From Chitinophagales bacterium (GTDB lineage: Bacteria > Bacteroidota > Bacteroidia > Chitinophagales > Chitinophagaceae): DNA of 64,000 nt. The notes beneath the pieces were generated by a model. The model did not search any database. It was given only the letters and a program-made list of their open reading frames with translations, and had not been told where the DNA came from. The DNA is taken from positions 1 through 64,000 of the forward strand of contig JAIXKI010000015.1 of assembly GCA_026936105.1 (NCBI GenBank). Reading direction: 5' to 3'. A program made the position numbers and the translations under genes. Below are positions 46,661-57,400 of this stretch, in pieces (positions within the stretch are counted from its first letter, which is position 1; each line of letters starts with the position of its first letter).

Positions 46661-49600
46661 ATGAGAGGAGTAATTTTCTATGGAATTCTTTTATTGCTCT
46701 TTAGCATTCCGATTACCTTGTATAGTCAGACAAGAATTGTGACCGGAAAAGTAACCGGTACTAACGGAATTGCAGTTCCATTGGCTACCATCAATCAAAA
46801 GGGCACAACCAATACTGTATCAGCTGATGAAAATGGACAGTTCTCAATTACTGTCTCAGGTAATGCGCCTGTGCTGGTTATCACATCGGTGAATTACCAG
46901 ACGCAGGAAGTAACGGTGGGCTCACAGTCAGTTGTCAATGTTCAACTGCAAGCAATCGGTGAATTGTCTGAAGTAATTGTAACGGCTTTGGGTATTAAAA
47001 GACAAAAAAGGTCTTTGGGATATTCGGCACAAAGCCTGGATGCCCAGGAGATCACGTCGTCACATCAGCCCAATCTGATCAATGCGATCCAGGGAAAGAT
47101 AGCGGGTGTGACCGTTACCAGTACCGGAGGCGGACCCGGACAAGGATCCAACATACTTATCAGGGGAGTAAACTCACTTAATCTGGGAACAGAACCATTG
47201 TTTGTGATTGACGGCATTCCCATTGATAACAGCACATCAGGTCAGGGAACAGGAGGAGGGCTTCCCGCTTCCATGCCCAACAGAGCTGCTGATATAAATC
47301 CCGAAGACATTGAAAGTGTCAACGTGCTAAGAGGTGGAGCTGCAACCGCTCTTTATGGGCTACGAGGAGCCAACGGCGTTGTAGTGATCACCACCAAAGC
47401 TGCCACAGCCGGTAAATTCAGGGTTAATTATGCAGCTACCTATGGAATTGACCAAGTGGACAAATTCCCAAAAGTTCAGGATAAATTCTCGCAGGGGTAC
47501 AAGGGCGAATATGATAATGAATCTTTCTGGCCGGAATGGGGGCCTACGGTAGCAGAAGCAAAACAACTGGACCCCACTCATCCTGATAAATTATTCAATC
47601 AATACGCCAGAGCTTATATCAATGGAAATCAGTTTCGTAATACGGTAACGATATCAGGAGGAACCGATAAGGCCAACTTATCATCATCTCTTTCCTATTT
47701 TAAACAAAACGGCACCATTCCATGGACCTGGTATCAGGATATATCGGCACGTATAAACGGAAGGGTCAAGTTCAATGATAAATTCAATATGGGAAGCCAG
47801 TTTTATTATACTAACACTGATGGGAATTTCTATGATGCCAACCGCTTCAATGAAAATCTTTCTTACTGGTCTCCACGATGGGACGTAAGGGATTACATCA
47901 AACCGGACGGAACCCAGAACACTTATGGCAATAACAATGCATGGTGGTCTGCATTTACCGATCGTTTCCGCAGCAAGGTGGACCGCATGATCAGCAGCAT
48001 GGATTTCACATACAGTCCGGCGTCATGGATCTCTGCCACTTATCGTTTGGGTATGGACTACTATTCTGACAGCCGCACACATACACAGCCGGGTCCTAAA
48101 GGAGTTCCGGGTGAGATCCTGGGCTCAGACGACAACGGTGACGGTTTCGTAGGCCAGTACAGGAATTCTTTCCGTCAGATCAACAGCAATCTGATGGTAA
48201 CTCTGAATCATGACTGGAATGAAAAGTTTAAAACAACTTTGAGGCTTGGACATGACCTTTTAGACCGTTCCAGGTCTTTGGTTGCTGCAGAAGGAAGTGA
48301 ACTGGTCGTTTATAATCTCTTTACTTTGGGAAATGCAAAATCTCAAAGTGTCGGGCAATATGATGAGAAGTACAGGATCATCGGAGCTTATGGAGATTTG
48401 ACCGCTTCCTATAATAATTATCTTTTCTTATCCATTACAGGCAGGAATGACTGGACTTCTTCTCTGGAGAAAAAGAACCGCTCATTCTTTTATCCATCTG
48501 TAAGCCTTAGTTACATTTTCTCGGATATGTTCAAGCTTCCGGATTGGATGAATGAAAGCAAGTTCAGAATTTCCCTTGCTCAAATCGGCAAGGATGCAAA
48601 CCCTTACAGCACCAACGTGGTCTATGTACCAACAGGATCAGTGAACATCAACGATGTTGTTCGCTTCACCAGAGATAATGCTGCAGGTGATCCTTCTTTA
48701 AAGCCGGAGCTTACAACTTCCTTCGAAGTGGGTACTGATCTTAATTTTTTAAACAACAGGCTCGGTTTCAATTTCACCTGGTACAAATCCAATAGTAAAG
48801 ACCTGATCATGGATGTGTCCACCGCACCCGGCACCGGGCAAACCAGCATCACCTTGAATGCAGGGGATATTCAGAATAAAGGTGTAGAGCTTACTTTGTC
48901 AGGAAAACCCGTTGTGCAAAAGGATTTCACATGGGGGGCTCAACTAAACTTTTCTGCAAACAGAAATAAAATCATTTCAGTATATAAAGGGCTTGCTTAC
49001 ATTCCCGGCGGGAGTTCATTCGGATATGGCGGTTCAAGTCCGTCATTCCTCTACAGGCCCGGCTACTCTGTCGGTGATATCTATGGAACTTACTGGAAGC
49101 GTTATTACGGAACAAAAACCGAAGATCCTTTACATACAGATAAAAGCCTGCCCATCATAATCGGCGCTAATGGATTCCCGGTAAGAGCTCCGGGTTCCAG
49201 TCAAAAGGTTGTTGGAAACTCAATGCCAAAGTGGATAGGAAGCCTTACCAACTCTTTGCAGTATAAAGGTATCGGACTCAGCTTCATGCTCGATGTTCAG
49301 CAGGGGCTTCAGAAATGGAATCAACTGGATAATTTCATGGCTGCCTTTGGTATAGCAAAATATACTGAAGACAGGGATCAGATGGTGGTATTCCCCGGTG
49401 TACTGGCCGATGGATCGCCCAATACCAAACAGGTGTATAAAGGTCAGGGTATAGGGCCTGATGCTGTTAATTACGGAGATGGTTATTACAGGGCTATTTA
49501 TCGTGGAGTTACTGAGGAATTTGTTCAGGATGCGAGCTGGGTAAGATTAAGGACCATATCACTCAGTTACACTTTACCAAATTCATTGCTGAAGAGGACA

Positions 49601-51199
49601 TTCATAGACCGTGCAAGTATCAGCTTTACCGGTAATAACCTGTGGCTTTCTACAAAATATAACGGGTTTGATCCCGAAGCCAGTGATGCCATTACCGGTG
49701 ATCTGACCAGCAGTTCCCAGGCAGGATTTACCTATCCTCCACTGAGAAATTTCTTATTCAGTATTAATGTAACTTTTAAATCCATCATCATGAGAAAATA
49801 TATGAAACTCTTTTATTTGGCAATGATGGTAACCATGTTCTCAGGATGTAAAAAATATCTTGATATCAACGAGAACCCGAATGCAAGTACTGATCCTCCG
49901 ATTGCAGGCCTGCTTGCGAATGTTACCAACCTCACCCCCTATAATGCTTACTATGTAGCTGATCTGACTTCATACTATACCCAGTATCTTGCTTCTCCCA
50001 GTGTTAGCGGAACAGCAGATACTTATCAACAATCAGATCCCAGCACTGCATGGGGAAGCATTTACAATACACTGACAGACCTTTACGATATGAACAGATT
50101 TGCCGGCGAGAAAGGGATGATCGCTTACCAGGGTGTCGCTTCGATCCTGACGGCCTATAATCTCAGCATGGCTTCCAATATATGGGGAGATCTGCCTTAC
50201 TCGGAGGCTTTCCAGGGAGGCGCAGACCTGGCACCGAAATATGATGATCAGAAAGCCGTCTATGACACCTGCCTTGCCCTTATTGACAGAGGCATTTCCA
50301 TTTTAAGCAATCCTGATGCAGAAGACCAGTTGGATGGCGGGAGTGATTATATTCACAACGGAGACCTTGATGCATGGATAAAAACCGCCTATTCTTTAAA
50401 AGCAAGGCTGCTTAATCAGATAAGCAAGCAATCATCATATAATGGAACAGCAGTACTTGCTGCTGTAGATAAAGCATATACTTCCAATAATGATGACGCA
50501 CAGATCACTGCTTTTGAAGTACGAAATCCATGGGCACAGGCAGCAAGAAATAATGCAAATCTGGTATTGGATGTGTGGCTCAGTTCTTATTTTGTAAATG
50601 CTACCAACGGTACTATTTACGGAGTTTTTGATCCACGGCTGCCTCAGATTACTGATACTACCGATTTTGGCGATTACAGAGGTACGCCAAACGGAGCTGG
50701 ATTCCAGGGAACAAGAAATACTGATCATGTGCAATGCTACATTGATGTTAACAAATGGTATTCAAGCACTAATTCTCCTTTGTTGATGCTGACCAATTCG
50801 GAAGTGCGGTTCATTGAAGCGGAAGCCGCTTTCCGTGCAGGGCAGCTGGACAGAGCTTATGATGCATACCTGGCGGGTATAGAAGCCAGCATGGAAAAAC
50901 TGAATGTATCTGCTGCTGACATCTCAAGCTATCTTTCCAATCCGGCTGTGGCTGTCGGAAAAAATAATCTGACTCTGAAGCTGATCATGAAAGAAAAATA
51001 TGTTGCCACATTTATTGAACCGGTGGCCTGGGATGATATGAGAAGATTCGATTATAATTACCAGAATTTTCAAATGCCGGCAAACGCTACCCTTCCAACT
51101 TTTATAAGAAGAGCTGATTATCCAAGTACCGAAACAACGAGAAACGGCGCAAATGTTCCAGCTTATGAACGTACGGATCATTTATGGTGGGATAAGTAA
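46661..51199 (+). CDS. SusC-type TonB receptor fused in frame to SusD-type lipoprotein
   Basis: One open frame of 1512 aa. Residues 1-1039 are a complete SusC/RagA outer-membrane receptor: signal peptide, carboxypeptidase-D-like domain (about 24-110), plug (about 115-240) and barrel ending in the canonical FLFSINVTF. Residues 1044-1512 are a complete SusD-like lipoprotein (SusD-like_2 style, GCKKYLDINENPNAS, tail YERTDHLWWDK) with its own intact signal peptide and lipobox Cys1063. The junction CTTTTAAATCC holds four T; with five T the receptor would stop exactly after its final Phe and susD would start 12-24 bp later. I infer a single-base deletion (natural or sequencing error). Substrate unknown; no enzymes are adjacent. 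Confidence 0.88.
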   Translation: MRGVIFYGILLLLFSIPITLYSQTRIVTGKVTGTNGIAVPLATINQKGTTNTVSADENGQFSITVSGNAPVLVITSVNYQTQEVTVGSQSVVNVQLQAIGELSEVIVTALGIKRQKRSLGYSAQSLDAQEITSSHQPNLINAIQGKIAGVTVTSTGGGPGQGSNILIRGVNSLNLGTEPLFVIDGIPIDNSTSGQGTGGGLPASMPNRAADINPEDIESVNVLRGGAATALYGLRGANGVVVITTKAATAGKFRVNYAATYGIDQVDKFPKVQDKFSQGYKGEYDNESFWPEWGPTVAEAKQLDPTHPDKLFNQYARAYINGNQFRNTVTISGGTDKANLSSSLSYFKQNGTIPWTWYQDISARINGRVKFNDKFNMGSQFYYTNTDGNFYDANRFNENLSYWSPRWDVRDYIKPDGTQNTYGNNNAWWSAFTDRFRSKVDRMISSMDFTYSPASWISATYRLGMDYYSDSRTHTQPGPKGVPGEILGSDDNGDGFVGQYRNSFRQINSNLMVTLNHDWNEKFKTTLRLGHDLLDRSRSLVAAEGSELVVYNLFTLGNAKSQSVGQYDEKYRIIGAYGDLTASYNNYLFLSITGRNDWTSSLEKKNRSFFYPSVSLSYIFSDMFKLPDWMNESKFRISLAQIGKDANPYSTNVVYVPTGSVNINDVVRFTRDNAAGDPSLKPELTTSFEVGTDLNFLNNRLGFNFTWYKSNSKDLIMDVSTAPGTGQTSITLNAGDIQNKGVELTLSGKPVVQKDFTWGAQLNFSANRNKIISVYKGLAYIPGGSSFGYGGSSPSFLYRPGYSVGDIYGTYWKRYYGTKTEDPLHTDKSLPIIIGANGFPVRAPGSSQKVVGNSMPKWIGSLTNSLQYKGIGLSFMLDVQQGLQKWNQLDNFMAAFGIAKYTEDRDQMVVFPGVLADGSPNTKQVYKGQGIGPDAVNYGDGYYRAIYRGVTEEFVQDASWVRLRTISLSYTLPNSLLKRTFIDRASISFTGNNLWLSTKYNGFDPEASDAITGDLTSSSQAGFTYPPLRNFLFSINVTFKSIIMRKYMKLFYLAMMVTMFSGCKKYLDINENPNASTDPPIAGLLANVTNLTPYNAYYVADLTSYYTQYLASPSVSGTADTYQQSDPSTAWGSIYNTLTDLYDMNRFAGEKGMIAYQGVASILTAYNLSMASNIWGDLPYSEAFQGGADLAPKYDDQKAVYDTCLALIDRGISILSNPDAEDQLDGGSDYIHNGDLDAWIKTAYSLKARLLNQISKQSSYNGTAVLAAVDKAYTSNNDDAQITAFEVRNPWAQAARNNANLVLDVWLSSYFVNATNGTIYGVFDPRLPQITDTTDFGDYRGTPNGAGFQGTRNTDHVQCYIDVNKWYSSTNSPLLMLTNSEVRFIEAEAAFRAGQLDRAYDAYLAGIEASMEKLNVSAADISSYLSNPAVAVGKNNLTLKLIMKEKYVATFIEPVAWDDMRRFDYNYQNFQMPANATLPTFIRRADYPSTETTRNGANVPAYERTDHLWWDK

Positions 51200-51220
51200 G
51201 AATTTTATAACTTAAGTTTT

Positions 51221-51256
51221 AAGGAGAGAAAGGAAACCTTTCTCTCCTTTTTTATT
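51221..51256 (+). terminator. Strong intrinsic terminator after susD
   Basis: A perfect 13-bp stem, AAGGAGAGAAAGG (51221-51233) with CCTTTCTCTCCTT (51237-51249), an AAA loop and a T-run. It lies 22 bp after the stop of the fused frame. It also sits about 45 bp downstream of the convergent ppc stop. Confidence 0.9.
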
Positions 51257-51293
51257 TTCTCTTCAACTAAAAGGTATCAGATATTAATTCATA

Positions 51294-53873
51294 TCATGCA
51301 GAGTTTCTGCCGGCATTGATGATCCCGAAGGAACAACGCATCGCCAGCTTTTCATAGATCTTCTTTTCCGGCGGCTGTGCCATTTCTTCTTCCATCTCCC
51401 TTATCTTTGTTAATGCATATTGCTGTATTGTCAGCAATGGCAACACGATCTTTTCCCGCATTTGTATAGACAAATGCTCCACCGGATAATCTTCCATCAA
51501 TTCCGGATGCCCGGTTATCTTGTACAGGTATTTTTTGGTCAACTCATATTCCGTAAAGATCATTTTCCATATTTCTCCAAATCGTTTGTGATGCATTAAA
51601 AATTCTGTAAGAGGAAAAAATGATTTCATCATCGCCATTTCACAATTGTCCAATAGAGTTTTAAAAAATAATGAATCCCGGTACAATTGACGAAACTGAG
51701 GCAATTTGCCCTGTTTCTCCATATACTGCAGAGCAGTGCCTACACCATAATACCCGGGTACGTTTTGCTTTAACTGGCTCCATGAACTGGCAAAGGGTAT
51801 TGCACGCAGGTCACTTAATGAAATTCCCGATGACAAGCCCCTTGTAACCGGGCGGCTCCCGATATTGGTCTCACTGTAAAAACTCAATGGACTCACCTGC
51901 AACAGATAATCGGTAAGGTCAGGATGATCCCTTAATTTACAATATGCTTCAAAGCTTGCACGGGATAGCTCATCCATCAGATTTTCTTCATTCTTGCCAA
52001 AAGTATCCTTACCGGGAGAAAAAAGTTCATTGGAAATACCGGCATTCAATAATTGCTCCATATTAAACTGAGCCGCGTCCACAGTTCCGAAATTGGAACT
52101 CACTGTCTGCCCCTGCACCGTAAGTTCAATATTGGAATTGGAAATATTTTTTCCCATAGAAGCATAAAACTTGTGTGTTTTACCTCCGCCTCTTGCCGGT
52201 GGGCCTCCCCTGCCATCAAAAAAGATCACATTGATCCCAAACTCCCTTGAAATATTGGTCAGCTCTTCTTTTGCTTTATAGATACTCCAGTTCGCCATCA
52301 GGTAGCCTCCGTCTTTGGTCCCGTCGGAAAAACCAAGCATAACGGTTTGCCGGTTTCCCAGCCTTTTAAGATGGTCTTTGTAAACAGGATCACTGTAAAG
52401 TATCTTCATAATTCCTGATGCACGCTGCAGATCATCTATTGTTTCAAACAACGGAACAATATCTATATTGATTGCCTCTTTTTTCCATCCGCCCAATAAA
52501 AACAATGCATACACTTCCATAACATGCAACGCAGACCTGCAATGGCTGATCACATAACGATGACATCCTTCTTCCCCGTTCTGTTGTTGAATAAACCGTA
52601 TCGCCTGTATTGTTTTCAATGTGTCCTTGTGAACCGCATCAGAAAACACCTCAGAGTTGACCGTGCCCGTCAGGCCGGTCAATAACCTGATCTTCCCTTT
52701 TTCATCCAGCGTATGATACCCGGGCAAAAGTGAACTGTGCTCCGATGCCAATGATTCAAACATCTTCTCGTGTACATTACTAACCTGCCGTATATCCAGC
52801 GAAGCAAAGGACAAACCGAATAACCCGACCTTATCAATTAATTGATCCACCAGGTGAAGGAACAGGCCGTTGTGCCGGTGAATGATGATATCTTTTATTT
52901 CCAGCAATGGTTTCAGTACATCACTCTTTCTAAGATTGGTATTGTGCCCGGGAATAAAAAGATTCTGATACAGTTTTACCTCCAACTCTGCCAATAACAC
53001 ATCCACGCCTTCAAAAGTGAGCCTGTGCTTCAGCCTCCTTACTTCAAGGTAGTAGCATTTGATGATGGCGCTGCGCAATGCTTCTGCCACCTGCAATGTT
53101 GTATCGCTGGTCACAAAGGGATTACCATCACGGTCGCCGCCAGGCCAGAAGCCCATGCGGATCACAGGATTGTTTTCGTGTATCGCCTCAGGAAACCATG
53201 ACTTCAATGAGGAGATGATCCTGCCTGCTGCAGGATAAAAAATATTTTCAAGATACCAGATAAGGCTTATGGCTTCATCGTAAGGAGTGGGCATTTTCTT
53301 TTTGAAAAAGGGCGTTTTCCCCAGTTGTTGCAAATACATATTGACACGACTGGTATTATTTTCTTCCAGCGCTTTGGACAGGTCGTTGATGATGCCCAAC
53401 ACCGATCCCGGATAAAACTGTGTCGGATGGGCCGTCAGTACCAGCCTTATGGAAAAATCTTTAAGCTTGCGTGAAAGTTCTTTTTCCTTCTTTTTGTCCA
53501 GCACCTCAGATTCCAGGTATTTCAAAGTTCCCAAACCCTGCATATCGTTGACATTTTTGAATGCGGCATCTTCCAGGGCATCAAACAATACCACCTGCCG
53601 CTCTACATACTGGACAAAGCGGAACAAAAGATCATTTTTATCACTCTCATTTTTATAGCTTATATGTTTACTGAAAAAACCTTCAATGATCCCTACCGGG
53701 CTTAGTTTTTTAGTATATCCTTCCTCACAACTATTGATAAGCAATGAAAGAAGGATCCCTGTCTTTTCGATCCGGTGAAAAGGCAATGAAGTAAACAGAC
53801 TGTTGTACAACTGAAACCGTGTGACAACACCATCGCGGAACTGCTGCAACGCAATATTGAATTGATCATTCAT
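51294..53873 (-). CDS. ppc: Phosphoenolpyruvate carboxylase
   Basis: 859 aa. It makes oxaloacetate from PEP and bicarbonate, refilling the TCA cycle. Conserved sites: catalytic His149 in LTAHPTQ, GGDRDGNPF (244-252), MLGFSDGTKDGGY (near 510), FFDGRGGPPARGGG (near 545), and a C-terminal end in a conserved R-N-x-x-type tail (INAGRNSA). Length is slightly shorter than the usual 880-930 aa but every active-site block is present. Monocistronic; its downstream gap is shared with the susCD terminator. Confidence 0.95.
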   Translation of the reverse strand: MNDQFNIALQQFRDGVVTRFQLYNSLFTSLPFHRIEKTGILLSLLINSCEEGYTKKLSPVGIIEGFFSKHISYKNESDKNDLLFRFVQYVERQVVLFDALEDAAFKNVNDMQGLGTLKYLESEVLDKKKEKELSRKLKDFSIRLVLTAHPTQFYPGSVLGIINDLSKALEENNTSRVNMYLQQLGKTPFFKKKMPTPYDEAISLIWYLENIFYPAAGRIISSLKSWFPEAIHENNPVIRMGFWPGGDRDGNPFVTSDTTLQVAEALRSAIIKCYYLEVRRLKHRLTFEGVDVLLAELEVKLYQNLFIPGHNTNLRKSDVLKPLLEIKDIIIHRHNGLFLHLVDQLIDKVGLFGLSFASLDIRQVSNVHEKMFESLASEHSSLLPGYHTLDEKGKIRLLTGLTGTVNSEVFSDAVHKDTLKTIQAIRFIQQQNGEEGCHRYVISHCRSALHVMEVYALFLLGGWKKEAINIDIVPLFETIDDLQRASGIMKILYSDPVYKDHLKRLGNRQTVMLGFSDGTKDGGYLMANWSIYKAKEELTNISREFGINVIFFDGRGGPPARGGGKTHKFYASMGKNISNSNIELTVQGQTVSSNFGTVDAAQFNMEQLLNAGISNELFSPGKDTFGKNEENLMDELSRASFEAYCKLRDHPDLTDYLLQVSPLSFYSETNIGSRPVTRGLSSGISLSDLRAIPFASSWSQLKQNVPGYYGVGTALQYMEKQGKLPQFRQLYRDSLFFKTLLDNCEMAMMKSFFPLTEFLMHHKRFGEIWKMIFTEYELTKKYLYKITGHPELMEDYPVEHLSIQMREKIVLPLLTIQQYALTKIREMEEEMAQPPEKKIYEKLAMRCSFGIINAGRNSA

Positions 53874-53952
53874 TCTGAAAGGTTTTAAGAAAAAATCTCA
53901 ACAAGCAGCCATGAGTGAAAGTACTTATTTTATCAGATCATAAAACATTAAC

Positions 53953-53988
53953 TCAAATAAAAATGCCCCCCGGGATGCGGGAGGCATA
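53953..53988 (-). terminator. Terminator of the alpha operon
   Basis: On the minus strand ATGCCTCCCG and the GC-rich complement GGGGGGCAT form a stem with a short loop, followed by TTTTTATTT. It lies about 20-30 bp after the rplQ stop. Confidence 0.85.
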
Positions 53989-54009
53989 ATCAGTGGAATT
54001 ATCTTCAGG

Positions 54010-54501
54010 CTATTCGGCCTTTTTTGTTTCTTCAGCCCTCCCTGTTTCTTCCGCAGGAGCAGTTTCAGATTTTTTCCTGCTGCCTGCACGACGGGTCTTC
54101 TTCGTTGCAGTCTTCACTTCTTCCTTACCCTTGCCATAAACTTCGTTAAAGTCAACCAACTCAATAAGTGCCATCTCAGCGCTATCACCGGGGCGTGTTC
54201 CCAACTTAATGATACGGGTGTAGCCACCGGGGCGTCCTGCTACTTTTTCAGATACTGCACTGAACAATTCTTTGATAGCTCTCTTATCATTCAGATAACT
54301 GAATACCACTCTGCGCTGATGCGTAGTGTTTTCTTTGCTCTTTGTGATCAAAGGCTCTACATATACACGCAAAGCTTTTGCCTTGGCCAGTGTAGTTACA
54401 ATTCTCTTGTGCGAGATCAGCTCGCAGGCAAGATTGCTCAACAAAGCATCTCTGTGTGCTTTGGTGCGGCTAAGATTTTTAATTTTATCTCCGTGACGCA
54501 T
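54010..54501 (-). CDS. rplQ: Ribosomal protein L17
   Basis: 163 aa. [24 protein letters not shown] is the standard N-terminus, and the conserved L17 core ends near residue 125 ([14 protein letters not shown]). A Lys/Glu/Ala-rich tail of about 40 residues follows ([20 protein letters not shown]), longer than in E. coli (127 aa) but typical of Bacteroidota L17. Last gene of the alpha operon. Confidence 0.96.
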   Translation of the reverse strand: MRHGDKIKNLSRTKAHRDALLSNLACELISHKRIVTTLAKAKALRVYVEPLITKSKENTTHQRRVVFSYLNDKRAIKELFSAVSEKVAGRPGGYTRIIKLGTRPGDSAEMALIELVDFNEVYGKGKEEVKTATKKTRRAGSRKKSETAPAEETGRAEETKKAE

Positions 54502-54610
54502 GACATTTAATTTTTTCAGCCGGACCGTGTCAGGAATTCCGGCCTACGTTAATAATTCAGAAAGCGAATCACAACCTAACAGTGCATTTCACTTCTGATC
54601 TTCAATTTTA

Positions 54611-55612
54611 TTACAGATCATCTTTTTCCAGTCCCAACTTACCCAGGTCCATCCCGAAATGAAGGCCTCTGTCGGTCAGCACCTGCTCTATCTCTGCAAG
54701 TGATTTCTGACCGAAATTGCGGAATTTCATCAGATCTTCCTGCTCATACTGTACCAGCTCGCTCAAAGAATTGATCTTGGCAGCTTTCAGGCAGTTGAAT
54801 GCACGGACAGAAAGATCGAGGTCTTCCAATGGTGTCTTCAGCACTTTGCGTAATTGCAGTGTCTGCTCATCCACCAGATCTTCTTTCTTCTCTTCCTTAT
54901 TATCGAATGTGATATTCTCATCCGTAATGATCATCAGGTGCTGGATCAGGATGCGGGAAGCCTGTTTCACCGCTTCTTCCGGATGAATGGTGCCATCGGT
55001 GGAAACTTCCATGATCAGCTTCTCATAGTCCGTACGTTGTTCCACACGGGTGTTCTCGATCGTGTACTTCACATTTTTGATCGGAGTGAAAATAGAATCT
55101 ATGGGAATATATCCGAGCGGTGCATCTTTCTGCTTGTTTTCTTCAGCAGGAACATAACCACGTCCTTTACCAATGGTCAGTTCAATATCCATGTGAGCAG
55201 ATGAATCCAGAGTGCAGATGAGCAGATCAGGATTCATCACCTGGAATGAATGAGTGGCTTCTCCGATCATTCCGGCAGTGAACTCAGTTTTGTTCTTTAA
55301 TGATAAAATGATCTTCTCATGTGTCACTTCATGATCCACGATCTTTTTGAAACGAACCTGTTTCAGGTTCAGAAAGATCTCCACTACGTCTTCACTCACG
55401 CCATTCATGGTTGCAAACTCATGATCCACACCTTCTATCTTCACCCCCACAATAGCATAACCTTCCAGTGAACTGAGTAAAACTCTGCGCAGCGCATTGC
55501 CGATGGTTACTCCGAACCCCGGCTCCAGAGGACGAAACTCAAAAAGAGCTTCGAAATCCGTGGCTTTCTGCAGAATGATCTTATCCGGTTTTTGGAAATT
55601 TAAAATTGCCAT
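54611..55612 (-). CDS. rpoA: RNA polymerase alpha subunit
   Basis: 333 aa. The N-terminal dimerisation domain contains EFRPLEPGFGVTIGNALRRVLLSSLEG, and the C-terminal domain (about 255-325) has LDLSVRAFNCLKAAKINSLSELV and FGQKSLAEIEQVL, which contact DNA and activators. Located between rpsD and rplQ as in the standard alpha operon. Confidence 0.97.
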   Translation of the reverse strand: MAILNFQKPDKIILQKATDFEALFEFRPLEPGFGVTIGNALRRVLLSSLEGYAIVGVKIEGVDHEFATMNGVSEDVVEIFLNLKQVRFKKIVDHEVTHEKIILSLKNKTEFTAGMIGEATHSFQVMNPDLLICTLDSSAHMDIELTIGKGRGYVPAEENKQKDAPLGYIPIDSIFTPIKNVKYTIENTRVEQRTDYEKLIMEVSTDGTIHPEEAVKQASRILIQHLMIITDENITFDNKEEKKEDLVDEQTLQLRKVLKTPLEDLDLSVRAFNCLKAAKINSLSELVQYEQEDLMKFRNFGQKSLAEIEQVLTDRGLHFGMDLGKLGLEKDDL

Positions 55613-55710
55613 ATTGAATATTTATTTTTTTTAGATTTAATGCCGGTGAAAAATAAAATCTGTTAACCGAAATATTTCTTTCTATATTTTAATTTTCACT
55701 TTCATACTGA

Positions 55711-56316
55711 TTACTTGGAATACAACTCGACGATCAGTTGTTCCTTAATGTTCTCAGGAACATTCTCTCTTTCCGGATAAGTAATGAAAGTGCCTTTAAC
55801 TTCGGTTTCATTCCAATCCAGCCAGTTAAATTTCGGATTCTTGCCACGCACCTGGCTTGTGATGGATTCTTTGGCTTTGCTTCCTTCTTTAATAGAGATC
55901 ACATCACCCGGTCTTAATTGATAAGAAGGTATATTCATCACTTCACCATTCACTTCTATGTGTTTGTGGCTTACCAATTGGCGGGCTGCTGGGCGTGAGG
56001 GGGCAATACCCAACCTGAAAACCGTATTATCCAAACGTGCCTCAAGAAGTTTAATCAGGTTTTCACCGGTTACCCCTCTGCGGCGTGCTGCTTCTTCAAA
56101 CGTTTTACGGAACTGACGCTCCAATATACCATAAGTGTACTTCGCTTTTTGTTTTTCACGAAGCTGCAAAGCATATTCACCTAAACTTTTACGTTTACGT
56201 GTAGCGCCGTGCTGGCCGGGAGGATTACTGTTTTTCCCCAACCACTTACCATTGCCTAAAATAGGCTCGCCAAAAATGCGGGAGATCTTGGTCTTAGGAC
56301 CATTGTATCTTGCCAT
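55711..56316 (-). CDS. rpsD: Ribosomal protein S4
   Basis: 201 aa. MARYNGPKTKISRIFGEP and the S4 RNA-binding domain (ARLDNTVFRLGIAPSRPAARQLVSHKHIEVNG, about 95-125) are canonical. The zinc-binding cysteines of some S4 proteins are absent, giving the Cys-minus form. S4 may also control its operon in other bacteria; no leader structure was identified here. Confidence 0.96.
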   Translation of the reverse strand: MARYNGPKTKISRIFGEPILGNGKWLGKNSNPPGQHGATRKRKSLGEYALQLREKQKAKYTYGILERQFRKTFEEAARRRGVTGENLIKLLEARLDNTVFRLGIAPSRPAARQLVSHKHIEVNGEVMNIPSYQLRPGDVISIKEGSKAKESITSQVRGKNPKFNWLDWNETEVKGTFITYPERENVPENIKEQLIVELYSK

Positions 56317-56478
56317 AATTTTCTTTCATTTCAGTTTTTTTAAAATCGGCGTCTCGATCGGTAAAAAACTGTAAAAAATTAATCGGACACCCTTTATCTA
56401 AATGAATTGTACCGATCCTTTCAGTACAATTATGACTTTTTTTATTTATCTGAAGTGCATCAATTGCACTTAAATCAA

Positions 56479-56892
56479 TTATACTCTTCTCTTTTTGGGA
56501 GGCCGGCAACCATTGTGCGGGAGCGGAGTCACATCTTTGATCATCGACACTTCAATACCCGATTGGCTGATGGCACGAATTGCGCTTTCCCTTCCGGCGC
56601 CCGGCCCTTTTACATACACATCCACTTTCTTCAAACCGGCATCGAAAGCAGTCTTTGCTGCATCAGCGGCTGCCATCTGGGCTGCATAGGGAGTATTCTT
56701 TTTTGAGCCTCTGAATCCCATCTTGCCTGCGCTGCTCCAGGAAATTACCTGGCCCGTTTTATTAGTCAGGCTTACAATGATATTATTGAAACTGGCAGTG
56801 ATATGTGCATCTCCATAGGTGTCCACTTTCACCACTCTTTTTCTTGCGGCTGCTTTTGCGCTGGTCGCTGTTGCTTGCTGTGCTTTTGCCAT
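56479..56892 (-). CDS. rpsK: Ribosomal protein S11
   Basis: 137 aa. Core signatures are [56 protein letters not shown] and the tail [18 protein letters not shown]. An Ala/Lys-rich start ([19 protein letters not shown]) is a common extension. Third ribosomal gene of the alpha operon order. Confidence 0.97.
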   Translation of the reverse strand: MAKAQQATATSAKAAARKRVVKVDTYGDAHITASFNNIIVSLTNKTGQVISWSSAGKMGFRGSKKNTPYAAQMAAADAAKTAFDAGLKKVDVYVKGPGAGRESAIRAISQSGIEVSMIKDVTPLPHNGCRPPKKRRV

Positions 56893-56952
56893 AATTCTTT
56901 TTGATATTCAAAATTCAAGGCCCGGTACTTTTCAGATCAGGCCTGTCAAACT

Positions 56953-57333
56953 TTATTTCTTCGGTGCTTTCTTTTTACCGGCTACTGTCTTACGTTTTCC
57001 TTTGCGGGTGCGGCTGTTGGTACGGGTACGCTGGCCACGGACCGGCAGTCCTTTACGATGACGGATGCCGCGGTAACAAGCAATATCCAATAGCCGCTTG
57101 ATGCTCATCTGTACTTCAGAACGAAGAGCGCCTTCTACCTTCAGTTCATCATTGATAGTGGAGCGGATTGCATTCTGCTCATCATCGGTCCAGTCATTCA
57201 CTTTTTTATCGCGATTGATATTATTCTTGTCAAGAATGTAACGGGCAGTGGAAGGGCCAATACCATATATATAGGTGAGGCCTATCTCCCCTCTTTTGTT
57301 CTTTGGTAAATCAACACCGGCAATACGAGCCAT
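56953..57333 (-). CDS. rpsM: Ribosomal protein S13
   Basis: 126 aa. [25 protein letters not shown] opens the helix-two-turn-helix region, and [25 protein letters not shown] is the conserved RNA-contacting C-terminal part, followed by a basic tail. Normal position between rpmJ and rpsK. Confidence 0.97.
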   Translation of the reverse strand: MARIAGVDLPKNKRGEIGLTYIYGIGPSTARYILDKNNINRDKKVNDWTDDEQNAIRSTINDELKVEGALRSEVQMSIKRLLDIACYRGIRHRKGLPVRGQRTRTNSRTRKGKRKTVAGKKKAPKK

Positions 57334-57400
57334 ATTTCTTAATTAAATTTTTTTGTTTTTACTCGTTCCCAACCGCTATCAGCAGGAAACCTTTAACTGA

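Noticed and set aside
46661-51199. SusC-SusD as a normal evolved fusion
   Set aside because: Intact lipobox inside the frame and a junction one base from a stop after the terminal Phe favour a frameshift, though it remains possible.
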